33,202 bases of DNA, from assembly GCA_944349855.1 (NCBI GenBank), contig CALVNS010000027.1:1-33202 (forward strand), written 5' to 3'. The stretch's first letter is position 1. Every line of letters begins with the position of its first letter. A program made the translations under genes and the position numbers. The notes under the pieces are model-generated. The model did no database searches and was not told the DNA's origin. It worked only from the letters and a program-made list of their open reading frames with translations. The DNA comes from an uncultured Eubacteriales bacterium (GTDB lineage Bacteria; Bacillota; Clostridia; Christensenellales; Aristaeellaceae). This document shows, one piece after another, positions 1-8,818 of the stretch.

Positions 1-36
1 GTTTTTTTATCATTTTCACCGCCATAGGCTTTTTTG

Positions 37-66
37 AACCACTCGCCTAGCGAGTGGTTTTCTTTA
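37..66 (+). terminator. Intrinsic terminator for a gene left of the window
   Basis: A perfect 10-bp stem (AACCACTCGC / GCGAGTGGTT, three-base loop, 37-59) is followed by TTCTTT on the plus strand. It would end a plus-strand transcript entering from the left. On the minus strand it is followed by an interrupted run (CAAAAAAG), so it is a weaker terminator in that direction. Confidence 0.65.
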
Positions 67-69
67 TAC

Positions 70-107
70 AACAAGGCGGGACGGACGTGCAATACGTCCG
101 CCCCGCC
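70..107 (-). terminator. Probable terminator of the seven-gene catabolic operon
   Basis: Arms at 75-88 and 94-107 form a 14-bp GC-rich stem with one wobble pair and a five-base loop. It lies just after the RpiB stop codon on the minus strand. The trailing tract is U-rich but interrupted (TTGTTGTAT), so efficiency is uncertain. Confidence 0.55.
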
Positions 108-123
108 TCTGTCTTCTGCCCTT

Positions 124-582
124 TCACGCGTTGCCGCTGCGGGCGGCATCCATCTGCGCGAGCTTGTCGACGCGCCGGCGGAACTCCTCGCCGCCGGAGA
201 AGCACGCGTGGAGGAACAGCTCGATCAGCTCCAGCGCCGCCGTGTGTCCAATGATCTGTCCGCCCAGCGCGATCACCTGCACGTCGTCGTGCTCCACGCA
301 CTGGTGCGCGGTGTACAGGTCGTGGCACACGCTGGCCCGGATGCCGGGCATCTTGTTGCAGGCGATCGCCGCGCCTACGCCCGTCCCGCAGAACATGATG
401 CCCCGCTCGCAGCGCCCCTCCAGAATCGCGCCGCATACCTTGCGCGCGATGTCCGGAAAGTCCACCGGCTGCGGGTCGTAGCTTCCGAAATCCTCCAGTT
501 CATAGCCCTTCGCCCGCAGCGGCGCGAGCACCTTCTGCTTGAGTTCAAACCCCGCATGGTCCGATCCAACCGCGATCTTCAT
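124..582 (-). CDS. RpiB/LacAB-family sugar-phosphate isomerase
   Basis: This 152-residue protein belongs to the RpiB family, which interconverts aldose and ketose phosphates in the cytosol (ribose-5-P/ribulose-5-P, or C4 sugars such as D-erythrulose-4-P). Family marks are the N-terminal KIAVGSDHAGFELK segment (D8, H9), the catalytic cysteine in GIMFCGTGVG (C65), and the EHDD/GG segment near 98-108. Length is normal. The ATG has a strong GGAGGAGGG site upstream. It is the last gene of the minus-strand operon, 84 bp after the SDR gene. Because the operon holds acid-sugar enzymes rather than pentose genes, a C4 or C5 sugar-acid-derived ketose phosphate is a more likely substrate than ribose-5-P. 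The family is seen directly; the substrate is inference. Confidence 0.93.
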   Translation of the reverse strand: MKIAVGSDHAGFELKQKVLAPLRAKGYELEDFGSYDPQPVDFPDIARKVCGAILEGRCERGIMFCGTGVGAAIACNKMPGIRASVCHDLYTAHQCVEHDDVQVIALGGQIIGHTAALELIELFLHACFSGGEEFRRRVDKLAQMDAARSGNA

Positions 583-666
583 GCGTCTGTCCCTCCTCCG
601 CCGCGCGCATCGCCCGCGGCCTTTTTGAATGAAATTCGTCCCCAGCCCGGGAAATCCTGCGCTGGC

Positions 667-1410
667 TCACATGTACGATCCGCCCGACACCACCAGGCAT
701 TCGCCCGTCACAAAGCTCGAGTCGTCCGAGCACAGGAACGCCGCCGCCGCGGCCAGCTCCTCCGGTTCGCCCAGCCGCTCCATCGGGATGGCCGCCAGGA
801 ACCGCTGCATCGTCTGCTCCGGCACCGCCTGCAGCATCTCGGTGTTGATGTAGCTGGGCGCGATGCAGTTGACCGTGCAGCCGTTGCGCGCCACCTCGCG
901 CGCCAGGCACTTGGTAAAGCCGATCACGCCGCCCTTGGACGCTCCGTAGTTCGTCTGCCCGACATTGCCAAACGCCGATACGGACGCCAGGTTGACAATC
1001 TTGCCATACCGGCGCGCGCGCATGCCCGGCACCACCGCCTTGCAGCAGTTGAACATGCCCTTCAGGTTCACGGCGATCACCGTGTCCCACTGTGCCTCGC
1101 TCATCTTGTGAAACATCGCGTCCCGCGTGATGCCCGCGTTGTTGACCAGGATGTCCACCCGGCCAAAGCGCGCCTCAAGCTGCGCAAAGACCGCCACCAC
1201 GCTCTCGCCGTCCGCCACGTCGCAGGCGTAGCCGCCTGCCCGCTCGCCGGTCGGGTCCAGCCGCACGGCCTGCGCGCGCACCGCCTCCTCACTGATGTCC
1301 AGCAGCGCCACGTACTGCGCGCCCTCGTCATACAGCCGCCTGGCGATCGCCGCGCCAATGCCCTGCGCCGCGCCGGTCACCGCCGCAATCCTTCCCTCAA
1401 ACCGCATCAA
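667..1410 (-). CDS. SDR-family oxidoreductase (FabG-like dehydrogenase)
   Basis: This 247-residue short-chain dehydrogenase/reductase has the full classical motif set: TGAAQGIG at 12-19 for the dinucleotide, NNAG near 90-93, and the catalytic S143, Y155 and K159 (YGASK). An aspartate at 38, at the end of the second strand, favours NAD(H) over NADP(H). Such proteins are often named 3-oxoacyl-ACP reductase. Inside a catabolic operon with an acid-sugar kinase and a beta-keto acid cleavage enzyme, a role oxidising a hydroxy acid to its 3-oxo acid is more plausible. The start overlaps the end of the kinase gene by 14 bp, which suggests translational coupling. The substrate is unknown. Confidence 0.9.
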   Translation of the reverse strand: MMRFEGRIAAVTGAAQGIGAAIARRLYDEGAQYVALLDISEEAVRAQAVRLDPTGERAGGYACDVADGESVVAVFAQLEARFGRVDILVNNAGITRDAMFHKMSEAQWDTVIAVNLKGMFNCCKAVVPGMRARRYGKIVNLASVSAFGNVGQTNYGASKGGVIGFTKCLAREVARNGCTVNCIAPSYINTEMLQAVPEQTMQRFLAAIPMERLGEPEELAAAAAFLCSDDSSFVTGECLVVSGGSYM

Positions 1411-2863
1411 CCGTCACGTCCTCTCTATGATCGCGCTGCAATTTGACCACTGCGTCGTACAGCGCCTCGTCGTCGCCCACGTTGCCCGGAAAGATGACAT
1501 AGGGCATGCGCGGGAACTTGCTCTCCTCGTCCGTCAGCCATACGGGCACGCCCTTGAGGATCTGCCCGAGCACCAGCGCGCGCCGCACGCGCAGCGCCTT
1601 GGTCCCGATGTCGCTGGAGGTGATACCGCCCTTGGCCACGATGAACGCCGGGCGCGCCGTCAGGCGCTCCACAATGCCCGTCACCGCCTGCGAGATGCGC
1701 ACCGACAGGCGCAGTTCCGCCTCCCTGTCGCCCGTGCCCAGGTCAAACCGCTCCCGGCGCGTATACACCGCCACCGTGCGTCCCGCACAGATCGCCGCCT
1801 GCGCCTGCGCCACCACGCGCCGCTGCTCCGCCTCAAACGCCGCCTCATCCGTCACCAGGTGCTGGTTGAACTCCACGAACTCGACAAACGCGGCGCGGCG
1901 CAGCGCCTGCAGCTGCCGGGTCGTCCGCTCTACGTGCGACCCGACGACGATCAGTCCGCCATGGGGATTTTGCGCATCCGTCAGCTCCTCGCGCGTGAGC
2001 AGCGGCCGGTCGCTCACGCCCCCCAGCGCCTTGGGCAGGGCGGCCGCGCTTCGAAAGAGGAAGCGCTTGCCCCGCCGGATCGCCTCGATCAGCGCCGTCG
2101 CAAAGACCTCCACGTCCGCGTCGTCCACTGCATTGGCGATCGCTCTTTCAAACCCGCTCAGCCCCATCAGCTGCTCCACGACCGCCGCGTAGTCGCAGCG
2201 GCGCAGCGTCTCCAGCCCAATGGACGCGACGCGCTCCGCCGCGCATGCGCCACGCGTCTTCTCCTGAATCCACGCGCGCAGGTTGGAGCTTTCATAGCCG
2301 AACGTCTTGTCCCGGGCAAACTCCGTCTGCCCGGCCGGCACGAGCCGGTCGCCCATGCGCACATAGTGCACGTCGTCCACGGTGTAGCGCCCGCCCTCCA
2401 GAAAGAAGGGCAGGAGGATCTCGCCGTCGTATGGCCGTCCCGTCTCCCGCTCCAGCTCCTCGCGCAGCGTCTGCGTCTCCAGCGGATAGTGCCCCCGCAG
2501 CGTCGAATCCCCGCGGCTGATAAGCACAAAGTCCCGCCCTGCCGCCTGTGCCGCCGCCGCCACGGCCCGCGCGATCTGCTGGTGCACGCGCTGCGTCTCC
2601 TCCTCGCTCATGCTGCGCGAGTTGGTCAGCACGAAGAACATCCGCTCCGGCGCCTCAAAGGCCGCGCGCAGGCTCTCGGGCCTCCAGTCCGTATACACGT
2701 ACACGTCGTGCACCGTCTGCACGCCGGTGGGGTCGTCGTCCAGCACGACGATCTTGTCCTGCCAGCCCGACAGTGCCTGCATGAGGCGCCCGCGCACCTG
2801 CGCGCGGTCGTAGGGCTGAAAGCGCGCGAGCGTCCGCTCCGCATCCAGAATCCGTTCCGTCAC
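1397..2863 (-). CDS. Four-carbon acid sugar kinase family protein (DUF1537)
   Basis: This 488-residue protein is a DUF1537 kinase (OtnK/DtnK/LtnK group), known to phosphorylate 3-oxo-tetronates, threonates and related sugar acids with ATP. The N-terminal substrate domain opens with VLDDDPTGVQT (DDDPTG 42-47). The C-terminal nucleotide domain has KGGITSSDIG from residue 411 and a glycine-rich FPGNVGDD near 458-465. The start is GTG with GGAGAAGGGAG upstream. It lies 24 bp after the thiolase gene and overlaps the SDR gene. Known partners in tetronate pathways are a dehydrogenase, an OtnI-type isomerase and an OtnC aldolase. Here the first two types are present but no class II aldolase is, so the product must be handled differently. 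Family firm; substrate open. Confidence 0.9.
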   Translation of the reverse strand: MTERILDAERTLARFQPYDRAQVRGRLMQALSGWQDKIVVLDDDPTGVQTVHDVYVYTDWRPESLRAAFEAPERMFFVLTNSRSMSEEETQRVHQQIARAVAAAAQAAGRDFVLISRGDSTLRGHYPLETQTLREELERETGRPYDGEILLPFFLEGGRYTVDDVHYVRMGDRLVPAGQTEFARDKTFGYESSNLRAWIQEKTRGACAAERVASIGLETLRRCDYAAVVEQLMGLSGFERAIANAVDDADVEVFATALIEAIRRGKRFLFRSAAALPKALGGVSDRPLLTREELTDAQNPHGGLIVVGSHVERTTRQLQALRRAAFVEFVEFNQHLVTDEAAFEAEQRRVVAQAQAAICAGRTVAVYTRRERFDLGTGDREAELRLSVRISQAVTGIVERLTARPAFIVAKGGITSSDIGTKALRVRRALVLGQILKGVPVWLTDEESKFPRMPYVIFPGNVGDDEALYDAVVKLQRDHREDVTVDAV

Positions 2864-2887
2864 GGCTACTTCTCCCTTCTCCGCGCG

Positions 2888-4075
2888 TCACAGCGCCTCC
2901 AGGATGGCGCTCATGCCCTGCCCGCCGCCGATACACAGCGTCGCCAGACCGTAGCGCTCGCCCCGGCGCCGCATCTCGGAGATCAGCTTGATCGTGATGA
3001 TCGCGCCCGTCGCGCCCACCGGATGCCCCAGCGAGATGCCGGAGCCGTTGACGTTGCACCGCGCGGGATCCACGCCCAGCTCGCGGATGCACGCCAGCGC
3101 CTGCGCGGCAAACGCCTCGTTCAGCTCCACAAGGCCGATGTCCTCCAGCCGCATGCCGGCCCTGGCCAGCAGCTTGCGCGTGGAGGCCACCGGTCCCATG
3201 CCCATGTACTTGGGATCCACGCCCGCGGTCGCATAGTCCACCACGCGCGCGAGCGGCCTGAGCCCCAGCGCCTGCGCGCGCTCGCGCCGCATCACGACCA
3301 GCGCCGCGCCCGCGTCGTTGACGCCGGACGCGTTGCCCGCCGTCACCACGCCGTCCGCCTTGAACAGTGGGCGCAGCCGCGCAAGCTGCTCCATGCTCGT
3401 CTCCCGCGGGTGCTCGTCTGTGTCAAACGTGAAGCTCGTCTTGCGTTCCCGCACCTCCACGGGCACGATCTCGTCCTTGAATTTGCCCGCGTCGATGGCC
3501 GCGCGCGCGCGCCGCTGGCTCTCCAGCGCGTAGGCGTCCAGCTCCTCGCGCGAGAGCCCGTAGCGCGCGGCGATGTTCTCCGCCGTCACGGCGATGTGGA
3601 CCTTCTCGCCGGAGGTCGGCTCGCACAGCGCCGTCTGCAGGCTGTCCAGCAGCGCCAGCTCGTCCACGCCCATGCGCATGCCCCAGCGCGCCGACTGCAG
3701 GGTGTACGGATAGTTCGACATGCTCTCCGCACCGCCCGCCACGACCACCTGCGCGTCCCCGGCCTCCACCAGCATCGACGCCGTCACCAGCGCCTGCAGG
3801 CCGGACGCGCACATCCGGTTCACCGTCTGCGCCGACGCCTCCTCGCGGATGCCCGCCCCGAGCCCCACCAAGCGCGAGATGAAGGCGTTGAGCCCGTACT
3901 GGCCCACACAGCCGTAGACGACCTCGTCCACCTCCTGTCCCGTGAGGTTCGCGCGGCGCAGCGCCTCCTTTACCGCCACGGTCCCCAGCTCCACGGCGCT
4001 CTTGCTGCGCAGCGAGCCGCCGAAGCTGCCCACCGCCGTGCGCGCCATGGAGACGATCACCGACTCCCGAAACAT
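2888..4075 (-). CDS. Thiolase (acetyl-CoA C-acyltransferase)
   Basis: This 395-residue thiolase has all catalytic elements: the nucleophile C89 in [11 protein letters not shown], the GHPVGATGA motif with H351, and C381 in LCIGGGQG. Length fits the biosynthetic/degradative thiolase family, which makes or cleaves acetoacetyl-CoA or longer 3-oxoacyl-CoA in the cytosol. It sits between the acid-sugar kinase and the beta-keto acid cleavage enzyme (16 bp downstream of the latter). The cleavage enzyme releases acetoacetate while consuming acetyl-CoA. The thiolase could split the derived acetoacetyl-CoA or act on a 3-oxoacyl-CoA, but no CoA-transferase gene is present here. Family assignment is secure; chain-length specificity cannot be read from the sequence. 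Confidence 0.94.
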   Translation of the reverse strand: MFRESVIVSMARTAVGSFGGSLRSKSAVELGTVAVKEALRRANLTGQEVDEVVYGCVGQYGLNAFISRLVGLGAGIREEASAQTVNRMCASGLQALVTASMLVEAGDAQVVVAGGAESMSNYPYTLQSARWGMRMGVDELALLDSLQTALCEPTSGEKVHIAVTAENIAARYGLSREELDAYALESQRRARAAIDAGKFKDEIVPVEVRERKTSFTFDTDEHPRETSMEQLARLRPLFKADGVVTAGNASGVNDAGAALVVMRRERAQALGLRPLARVVDYATAGVDPKYMGMGPVASTRKLLARAGMRLEDIGLVELNEAFAAQALACIRELGVDPARCNVNGSGISLGHPVGATGAIITIKLISEMRRRGERYGLATLCIGGGQGMSAILEAL

Positions 4076-4091
4076 GCCCTTCTCCCTCCGA

Positions 4092-5036
4092 TCAGAAGTT
4101 CACCTTGTCCAGCCCCTTGAGCTGCAGCTGCTCGCGCGCGTCGTCCGGCGTGGCGATCTCATAGTCAAGGTCCTCCAGCACCCGGGCGATCTTGGCCACC
4201 TGCTGCGCGCTGCTGTGCGCCAGCTCGCCGTTGGGCCGGATGTACAGCCCGTCTTCCATGCCCACGCGCACATTGCCGCCCAGCAGCGCCATCATCGTCG
4301 AGATGCGGAACATCCGCCGGCCCGGCGCGACGGTGGAGTACTGCACATCCGGCCCGAAGATCTTCTTCGCCTGGTCGACCATGAAGGCGATCTGGTCGTT
4401 GCCGATGGGCATGCCGCCCATGATGCCGGGCACGAACTGCAGGTAGACCGGCTTTTGGATGACGCCCTTCTTCACAAAGTAGGAGAGGTTGGCCATCTGG
4501 CCGTAATCAAACACCTCGAATTCCGGCCGCGTGCCACAGGCGTTCATCGTGTTGACGCAGTACTCGATGTCCTTGAACGTGTTCTTGAACACGTTGTCGT
4601 ACGTGCGCTCGATGAACGGCCGCTCCCACTCGTACTCGAACCGCTCCACGCCCTCCGCCAGGCGCGAGAAGCAGAAGTTCATCGACCCGCCGTTGGCCGA
4701 GGCCATCTCCGGGCTGAAGCGCGTGATGACGGAAAAGCGCTCCTCCACCGACATGCCCTGCGCGCCGCCGGTCGTGATGCCGATGACGACGTTGCAACGC
4801 TTCTTGACGTTGGACAGGATGTACTCGAACGTGTCAAAGTCCGTCGTGGGGCAGCCGTCCTCGCGCCGGGCATGGATATGCACGATGGCCGCGCCCGCCT
4901 TGGCCGCGTTGACCGCATCCTCGATGATCTGGTCCGGCGTCTTGGGTAGGTATTGGCTCATCGTGGGCGTATGCACGCCGCCGGTCACAGCCGCGCTGAT
5001 GACGACCTTTCTCTGTGCTTTGGGGGCCATGTTCAT
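4092..5036 (-). CDS. Beta-keto acid cleavage enzyme (BKACE, DUF849; Kce-like)
   Basis: This 314-residue protein belongs to the BKACE/DUF849 family, zinc enzymes that condense a beta-keto acid with acetyl-CoA to give acetoacetate and a new acyl-CoA. The lysine-fermentation enzyme Kce is the best-known member. Visible marks are the N-terminal [13 protein letters not shown], the zinc-binding HIH (H53, H55) in IVHIHAR, the SMNF stretch near 117, and [10 protein letters not shown] near the C-terminus with the usual glutamate. No other lysine-fermentation gene is nearby, so the 3-keto-5-aminohexanoate name should not be taken literally. Its start overlaps the stop of the preceding isomerase gene as ATGA, indicating coupled translation. 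Substrate is likely a sugar-acid-derived beta-keto acid (inference). Confidence 0.92.
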   Translation of the reverse strand: MNMAPKAQRKVVISAAVTGGVHTPTMSQYLPKTPDQIIEDAVNAAKAGAAIVHIHARREDGCPTTDFDTFEYILSNVKKRCNVVIGITTGGAQGMSVEERFSVITRFSPEMASANGGSMNFCFSRLAEGVERFEYEWERPFIERTYDNVFKNTFKDIEYCVNTMNACGTRPEFEVFDYGQMANLSYFVKKGVIQKPVYLQFVPGIMGGMPIGNDQIAFMVDQAKKIFGPDVQYSTVAPGRRMFRISTMMALLGGNVRVGMEDGLYIRPNGELAHSSAQQVAKIARVLEDLDYEIATPDDAREQLQLKGLDKVNF

Positions 5037-5818
5037 TCCTCCTCTGTTCTTGTCTGCTTGAGCATCTGCAGCGACCGCGCGGCCTCCCGCGCGTCGTATG
5101 CCACGTCGATCTCCAGCGAAATGCGGCCGTCATAGCCGGCCGCCGCCAGTCCGCGCATGCGCCGCGCGTGGACTTCGCGTCTGTCCGGCCGCAGATAGGC
5201 TCGGCGGCACGGATCGCCCGCGTCGTCCGAGATGTGCGCGTGCCGGATCCACGGCGCATACGGCCGCAAGTCCGCGTCCGCCTCGCCGCTGTGTTCCATG
5301 TTGTAAAAGTCGAGCACGACGCCCAGGTTGGGCCGGTCCGCTTCCTGCGCCAGCCGCACCGCCTCGTCCAGCCGGTTGACGAAGTTGCAGTAGCAGGGGC
5401 CCAGCGCCTCCACGCAGATCTCAATGCCGTATCCGGCAAACGCGCGGGCCGCCTCCCGGAAAAAGCGCACGGCCTGCCGCCACGCCAGCGCCCGGTCAAA
5501 GCCCGCCGGCAGCGTGCGCGAGGCGGGCGAGCCGACGCCCACCACGCGCACCCCCAGCGCGGCCGCACGGGCCGCGAGCCCCTCGGCATAGCGCCGCGCC
5601 GCGTCCGGGTCAAACCCCGGCCCCGCAATGACGACCTGCGGTGGGCAGTACGCGTTCAGCCCCAGGCAGGGCAGCCCGCGCGTGACCTGCCTGCAAAGCG
5701 CCTCAAAGGCCGGGCCATCCATCGCAGCGATCTCACGCCCCGCAAACTCCACGTAGTCGTAGCCGCTGTCTCCGGCCGCCCCGTAGTTCCGCGGCGCGAT
5801 GACGATCCCATACTCCAT
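5033..5818 (-). CDS. Sugar phosphate isomerase/epimerase-like TIM-barrel protein
   Basis: This 261-residue protein is of the xylose isomerase-like TIM-barrel family (AP endonuclease 2 fold), which includes hydroxypyruvate isomerase, OtnI, tagatose/psicose epimerases and 3-oxo-isoapionate decarboxylase. Probable metal ligands are E137 (CVEALGP), D170 (VVLDFYNME), H195 (RHAHISDD) and E236 (ISLEID), in the order expected for the family. I place the start at the ATG for MEYGIVIAPRNYG, where the first strand begins. The open frame runs further upstream but would overlap the PPC gene. The chosen start is 5 bp after that gene's stop. It overlaps the DUF849 gene by 4 bp. In this setting it may isomerise or decarboxylate an oxo-tetronate-type acid; that is inference. 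Confidence 0.85.
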   Translation of the reverse strand: MEYGIVIAPRNYGAAGDSGYDYVEFAGREIAAMDGPAFEALCRQVTRGLPCLGLNAYCPPQVVIAGPGFDPDAARRYAEGLAARAAALGVRVVGVGSPASRTLPAGFDRALAWRQAVRFFREAARAFAGYGIEICVEALGPCYCNFVNRLDEAVRLAQEADRPNLGVVLDFYNMEHSGEADADLRPYAPWIRHAHISDDAGDPCRRAYLRPDRREVHARRMRGLAAAGYDGRISLEIDVAYDAREAARSLQMLKQTRTEEE

Positions 5819-5823
5819 GGCGC

Positions 5824-6252
5824 TCACCGGCGGTCGATGTAGCTCACGCCCGCCCCGTCCAGCCTGCGCACGAGGTCCGCGTCCGTCAGCTCCATCAGGC
5901 TGATCTCGGCCAGGTACTGCACCTCGCACCCCTCCTCCAGGTGCCCGCCGAACGCACGCTCCCGGTCGCAGCAGGTGATGTGCAGGTGCGGCTCGCCGTC
6001 CAGAATCAGGCCCTGCAGCGCGCACATTTCGATGGGCCCCTCAACCGTGAGGTATTCGTTTGCCGGCAGGTCCTGCGTGGAGGCGATCCGGTGATAGCGC
6101 ACCTTGCGCAGCGATCCGATCCCGCTGGTCACCACCGCGTCGTTCAGTTCCAGCGCCCTGCACGCCGACAGGATGCCTTCCTGCACTTTCTCGCCCTTTC
6201 CCAGGTGCACGACGATCTGACGCCCATACCGGCCGCACGCATAGGTTCTCAT
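5824..6252 (-). CDS. PPC/DUF296-domain protein
   Basis: This 142-residue protein is a single PPC (DUF296) domain, a fold found alone in prokaryotes and fused to AT-hooks in plant AHL proteins. Visible marks are TSGIGSL (43-49), the HLHITCCD segment with H89 and H91, and FGGHLEEGCEV with H104. Prokaryotic members form trimers and have been linked to metal binding, but their biochemical role is not settled; 'DNA-binding protein' in databases comes from the plant fusion. No AT-hook or helix-turn-helix is visible. It is the first gene of the operon, with AAGGA before its ATG and a sigma-A-like promoter about 55-85 bp upstream. Co-transcription suggests an accessory enzyme or metabolite sensor for the pathway. 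Confidence 0.82.
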   Translation of the reverse strand: MRTYACGRYGRQIVVHLGKGEKVQEGILSACRALELNDAVVTSGIGSLRKVRYHRIASTQDLPANEYLTVEGPIEMCALQGLILDGEPHLHITCCDRERAFGGHLEEGCEVQYLAEISLMELTDADLVRRLDGAGVSYIDRR

Positions 6253-6306
6253 GATCCTTCATCCTTTCCGCAATCTGTTCCCCAGCGCGTCGGGGAAGAT
6301 GCCTTT

Positions 6307-6336
6307 ACTATAGCCGCCGCCGTTTTGCGCGGTCAA
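6307..6336 (-). promoter_or_regulatory. Sigma-A-type promoter of the catabolic operon
   Basis: On the minus strand TTGACC (6331-6336) and TATAGT (6307-6312) are separated by 18 bases, upstream of the PPC start at 6252. This is the only good promoter match in the gap before the seven-gene operon. Confidence 0.65.
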
Positions 6337-6448
6337 TTCACACATAAATCCGCCCGCCGTTTTTGCCAAATTGGTCATCTGATGCGGCGCGAATTTTCTT
6401 TTTGGTTCATCCCGTTTGAAAAAAGGTGCATGCAGATGCCTCCCATCC

Positions 6449-6480
6449 AAAAAGGCCGCGGCTCTCGCCGCGGCCTTTTT
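6449..6480 (-). terminator. Bidirectional-type terminator after the AraC gene
   Basis: A perfect 14-bp hairpin (AAAAAGGCCGCGGC, loop TCTC, complementary arm) lies 8 bp beyond the AraC stop codon. A five-T run follows the stem on both strands. It separates the AraC gene from the catabolic operon on the same strand. Confidence 0.88.
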
Positions 6481-6487
6481 CATTCTC

Positions 6488-8818
6488 TCAGGCTCCCCTC
6501 TGTGGCTTATCCCCGGAGGTCATGCTCTCGCGGTATTTTCCCGGCGTCATGCCCACGACCCGCTTGAACATGCGAATGAAACTCTGTGCGTTCAAATAGC
6601 CGACCTTTTCGCCGATCTCGCCGATCTGTAGACTCGTGGTGGCGAGCAACTCCTTCGCCTTGTCGATGCGCACCTCCGTCAGCAGGTCGTAAAACGTCTT
6701 CTGGGTGGTCGCCTTGAGCAGGTTGTTCAGGTGCGTCGTCGTATACAGGAACGTGTTGGACAGGTCCGTCAGGCTGATGTCCTTGTAATAATTCTGCGTG
6801 ATGAACCGGACAATTGCGTCCGACGCATGGCGCGTCTTGTCCATGCTGTTTTGGCGGAACCTGCATGCGATTTGCAGGTAGGCATCCAGGACCAGCGCGC
6901 ACAGGTCGTCCAGCGATTGGGCAAAGGAGACGCGCTGCGCGAGCAGCTCCGGGATCTCCTCTCCCGGCTGCGCGGGGAGCTCCTGGGCAGCCAGCAGCGC
7001 GATGTTCAGCAGGCCGCCAAAGATCCTGCGGACATATTCGAAGGGATACTTGCCGGCGCACACGAGCTGCCGAAGCTGCGACAGGATCGCGCGGATCTCC
7101 ACGTCGTTTCCCGACTTGACCGCGCCCAGCAGCGAGCGTTCGTAGGACAGGGGATTGATGTAGGGCAGCGACGTCTGATGCACCGCCGCGTAAAAGATGA
7201 CGGGATTTCTGTCATACGCATAGGCGTATTCCAGCGCGTCGAACGCCTGATCGTGCGAGGCGCTCAGGTCCATCAGGTCGTCTACGGGTTCGCCGATGCA
7301 GATGGCGGCGGAGACCGCCAGCTCTTCTTCTATATAGTTGGATACGTCGCTGCAGATCGAGAACAGCACCCGGGGGATGTTGGCGGCATCCTCCCTGGCC
7401 AGGCCGACCGTGGCCACGATCTGGCCGGAGGCCATCTGCACCGCGTGGCAAAACAGTCCTGCCTTTTGTGCCCGCATCTGCGCGTAATCCCGAATGGACA
7501 GCCTGTAAAACGCCTGCTGCTCCATGCTGCTGTGCTCGCAGGATTCGGCGCTGAGCACGATGATGAACACGACGAAGACGCCCGCGTCGCCCGTGTCGAT
7601 GCCCAGAAAGTCCATGTACTGCGCCGTAGCGGCGCTCCTTTGCACGGTTCCGTGCAGCAGGCTGATGAAAAAGCGCGTGACCAGCGTCGGCTTGAAGCCC
7701 TCCAGCGTTTTGCTCAGCTGGTTTTTGTCCTCGATCAGCCCGCGCACGCTGCGCTGGATCTGGGAGAACTCTTCATATTGCTCCAGCGCGACGGCCTCTT
7801 GCTCGTCGTCCGACGTGCAGCGCAGCAGCGCCTCGACCGGCTGATACAGCCGCGCGCTGAGCCGGCGGATGACCATCAGCGAACATGCGATCAGCACGAA
7901 CGAGAAGAGCATCACGACGACGATCAGGGAGACCGAGGCGCGCATGAGGTCCTGAAAGGGGGTATAGGTCACATACATCCAGTCGTTTACTGCCGAGCGC
8001 TGCAGCGTCGTCAGCCCCGTCCAGTGGCCAAAGGACTCCGTATCGCCCAGCGCCGACAGATCCCGGCCCTGCATCGTCGCCCGCAGGCTTTCATACGCCT
8101 GGGAGCCGAGCACGTCCTTGCTCGCGCTGACGACCTGCCCATCCGGCTCGATGAGCAGCATGATGCCGAACGAGCCCGTCTGCGAGCGGCCCATCAGGTC
8201 GGAGATGAAGCTCTCCTTGACGTTATACACGACGTATCCCTGAGGCTTTGCGGCATAAAAGGGCACTCTGCACACGAGCGAGACAACGTCCGCCGTGACG
8301 CGCGTGAGCTTGTCCTTCAAAATCGTATGCTTGCCCTGCCAGGTCACGCCGCGCTTTGTGGCGTCCGCCGTCGCCTGCCACGTCAGGTCGTGAAAGATGT
8401 CGTAGGCGAAGAAGCCGTAGGAGCTGACGACCCGATTCTGCTCCGGAAAGACGATGTAGATCGAATCCGTGTAGTCGTTGGCAGAGCACATGTTGGTCAG
8501 CAGCGACTGGAGCTGGCCCAGCTCCTCATATTCCACCGAATCGCTGCTTGCGTTCGCATACTTTGTGACCGTTTGATTGACGCTCAGTTGAATGACGCTT
8601 CCATTCACATAGTGCAGCATCTGCTCAATCAGGGCCTTCGAGCCGTTGAGCAGCTCCGTGTTGTAGTCCAGCGTCACCTGATAGAGCCTGTTAAAGAAAA
8701 AAGTTCCCATGCAGATCGTCGCGATGATGATGATGCAGGAGCAAACCGATCCAAACCCCAGCAGCATTCGCGCATAATAGCTCTGCCGCAGTCCGGAAAA
8801 GGTCGCCCGTTTACCCAT
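6488..8818 (-). CDS. Membrane-anchored AraC-family regulator with extracellular sensor (YtdP-like)
   Basis: This 776-residue regulator has a short cytosolic N-terminus and a first membrane helix at about 19-45. A large extracellular region of Cache type runs to about 290, and a second membrane helix spans 293-317. A cytosolic linker leads to a C-terminal AraC domain of two helix-turn-helix units (about 670-770, ending in AQSFIRMFKRVVGMTPGKYRES). Length and layout match Bacillus YtdP, which sits beside ytcP/ytcQ transport genes. I chose the ATG preceded by a near-perfect GGAGGTGATT site; the frame stays open 58 codons further but without support. It is divergent from a CUT1 sugar transporter and presumably activates it on sensing an external sugar ligand. 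The ligand is unknown. Confidence 0.93.
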   Translation of the reverse strand: MGKRATFSGLRQSYYARMLLGFGSVCSCIIIIATICMGTFFFNRLYQVTLDYNTELLNGSKALIEQMLHYVNGSVIQLSVNQTVTKYANASSDSVEYEELGQLQSLLTNMCSANDYTDSIYIVFPEQNRVVSSYGFFAYDIFHDLTWQATADATKRGVTWQGKHTILKDKLTRVTADVVSLVCRVPFYAAKPQGYVVYNVKESFISDLMGRSQTGSFGIMLLIEPDGQVVSASKDVLGSQAYESLRATMQGRDLSALGDTESFGHWTGLTTLQRSAVNDWMYVTYTPFQDLMRASVSLIVVVMLFSFVLIACSLMVIRRLSARLYQPVEALLRCTSDDEQEAVALEQYEEFSQIQRSVRGLIEDKNQLSKTLEGFKPTLVTRFFISLLHGTVQRSAATAQYMDFLGIDTGDAGVFVVFIIVLSAESCEHSSMEQQAFYRLSIRDYAQMRAQKAGLFCHAVQMASGQIVATVGLAREDAANIPRVLFSICSDVSNYIEEELAVSAAICIGEPVDDLMDLSASHDQAFDALEYAYAYDRNPVIFYAAVHQTSLPYINPLSYERSLLGAVKSGNDVEIRAILSQLRQLVCAGKYPFEYVRRIFGGLLNIALLAAQELPAQPGEEIPELLAQRVSFAQSLDDLCALVLDAYLQIACRFRQNSMDKTRHASDAIVRFITQNYYKDISLTDLSNTFLYTTTHLNNLLKATTQKTFYDLLTEVRIDKAKELLATTSLQIGEIGEKVGYLNAQSFIRMFKRVVGMTPGKYRESMTSGDKPQRGA

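Noticed and set aside
1295-4120. A 941-codon plus-strand open frame
   Set aside because: It lies antisense to the SDR, kinase and thiolase genes, which have full family motifs. The product is rich in R, H and A with no domain, as expected from the complement of GC-rich coding DNA.
4092-5036. Lysine fermentation role for the DUF849 enzyme
   Set aside because: No aminomutase, 3,5-diaminohexanoate dehydrogenase or other lysine-fermentation gene is present; the neighbours are acid-sugar enzymes.
6259-6483. A 74-codon minus-strand ORF between the AraC and PPC genes
   Set aside because: Its start lies in the AraC terminator hairpin and it overlaps the operon promoter; the product has no recognisable feature.
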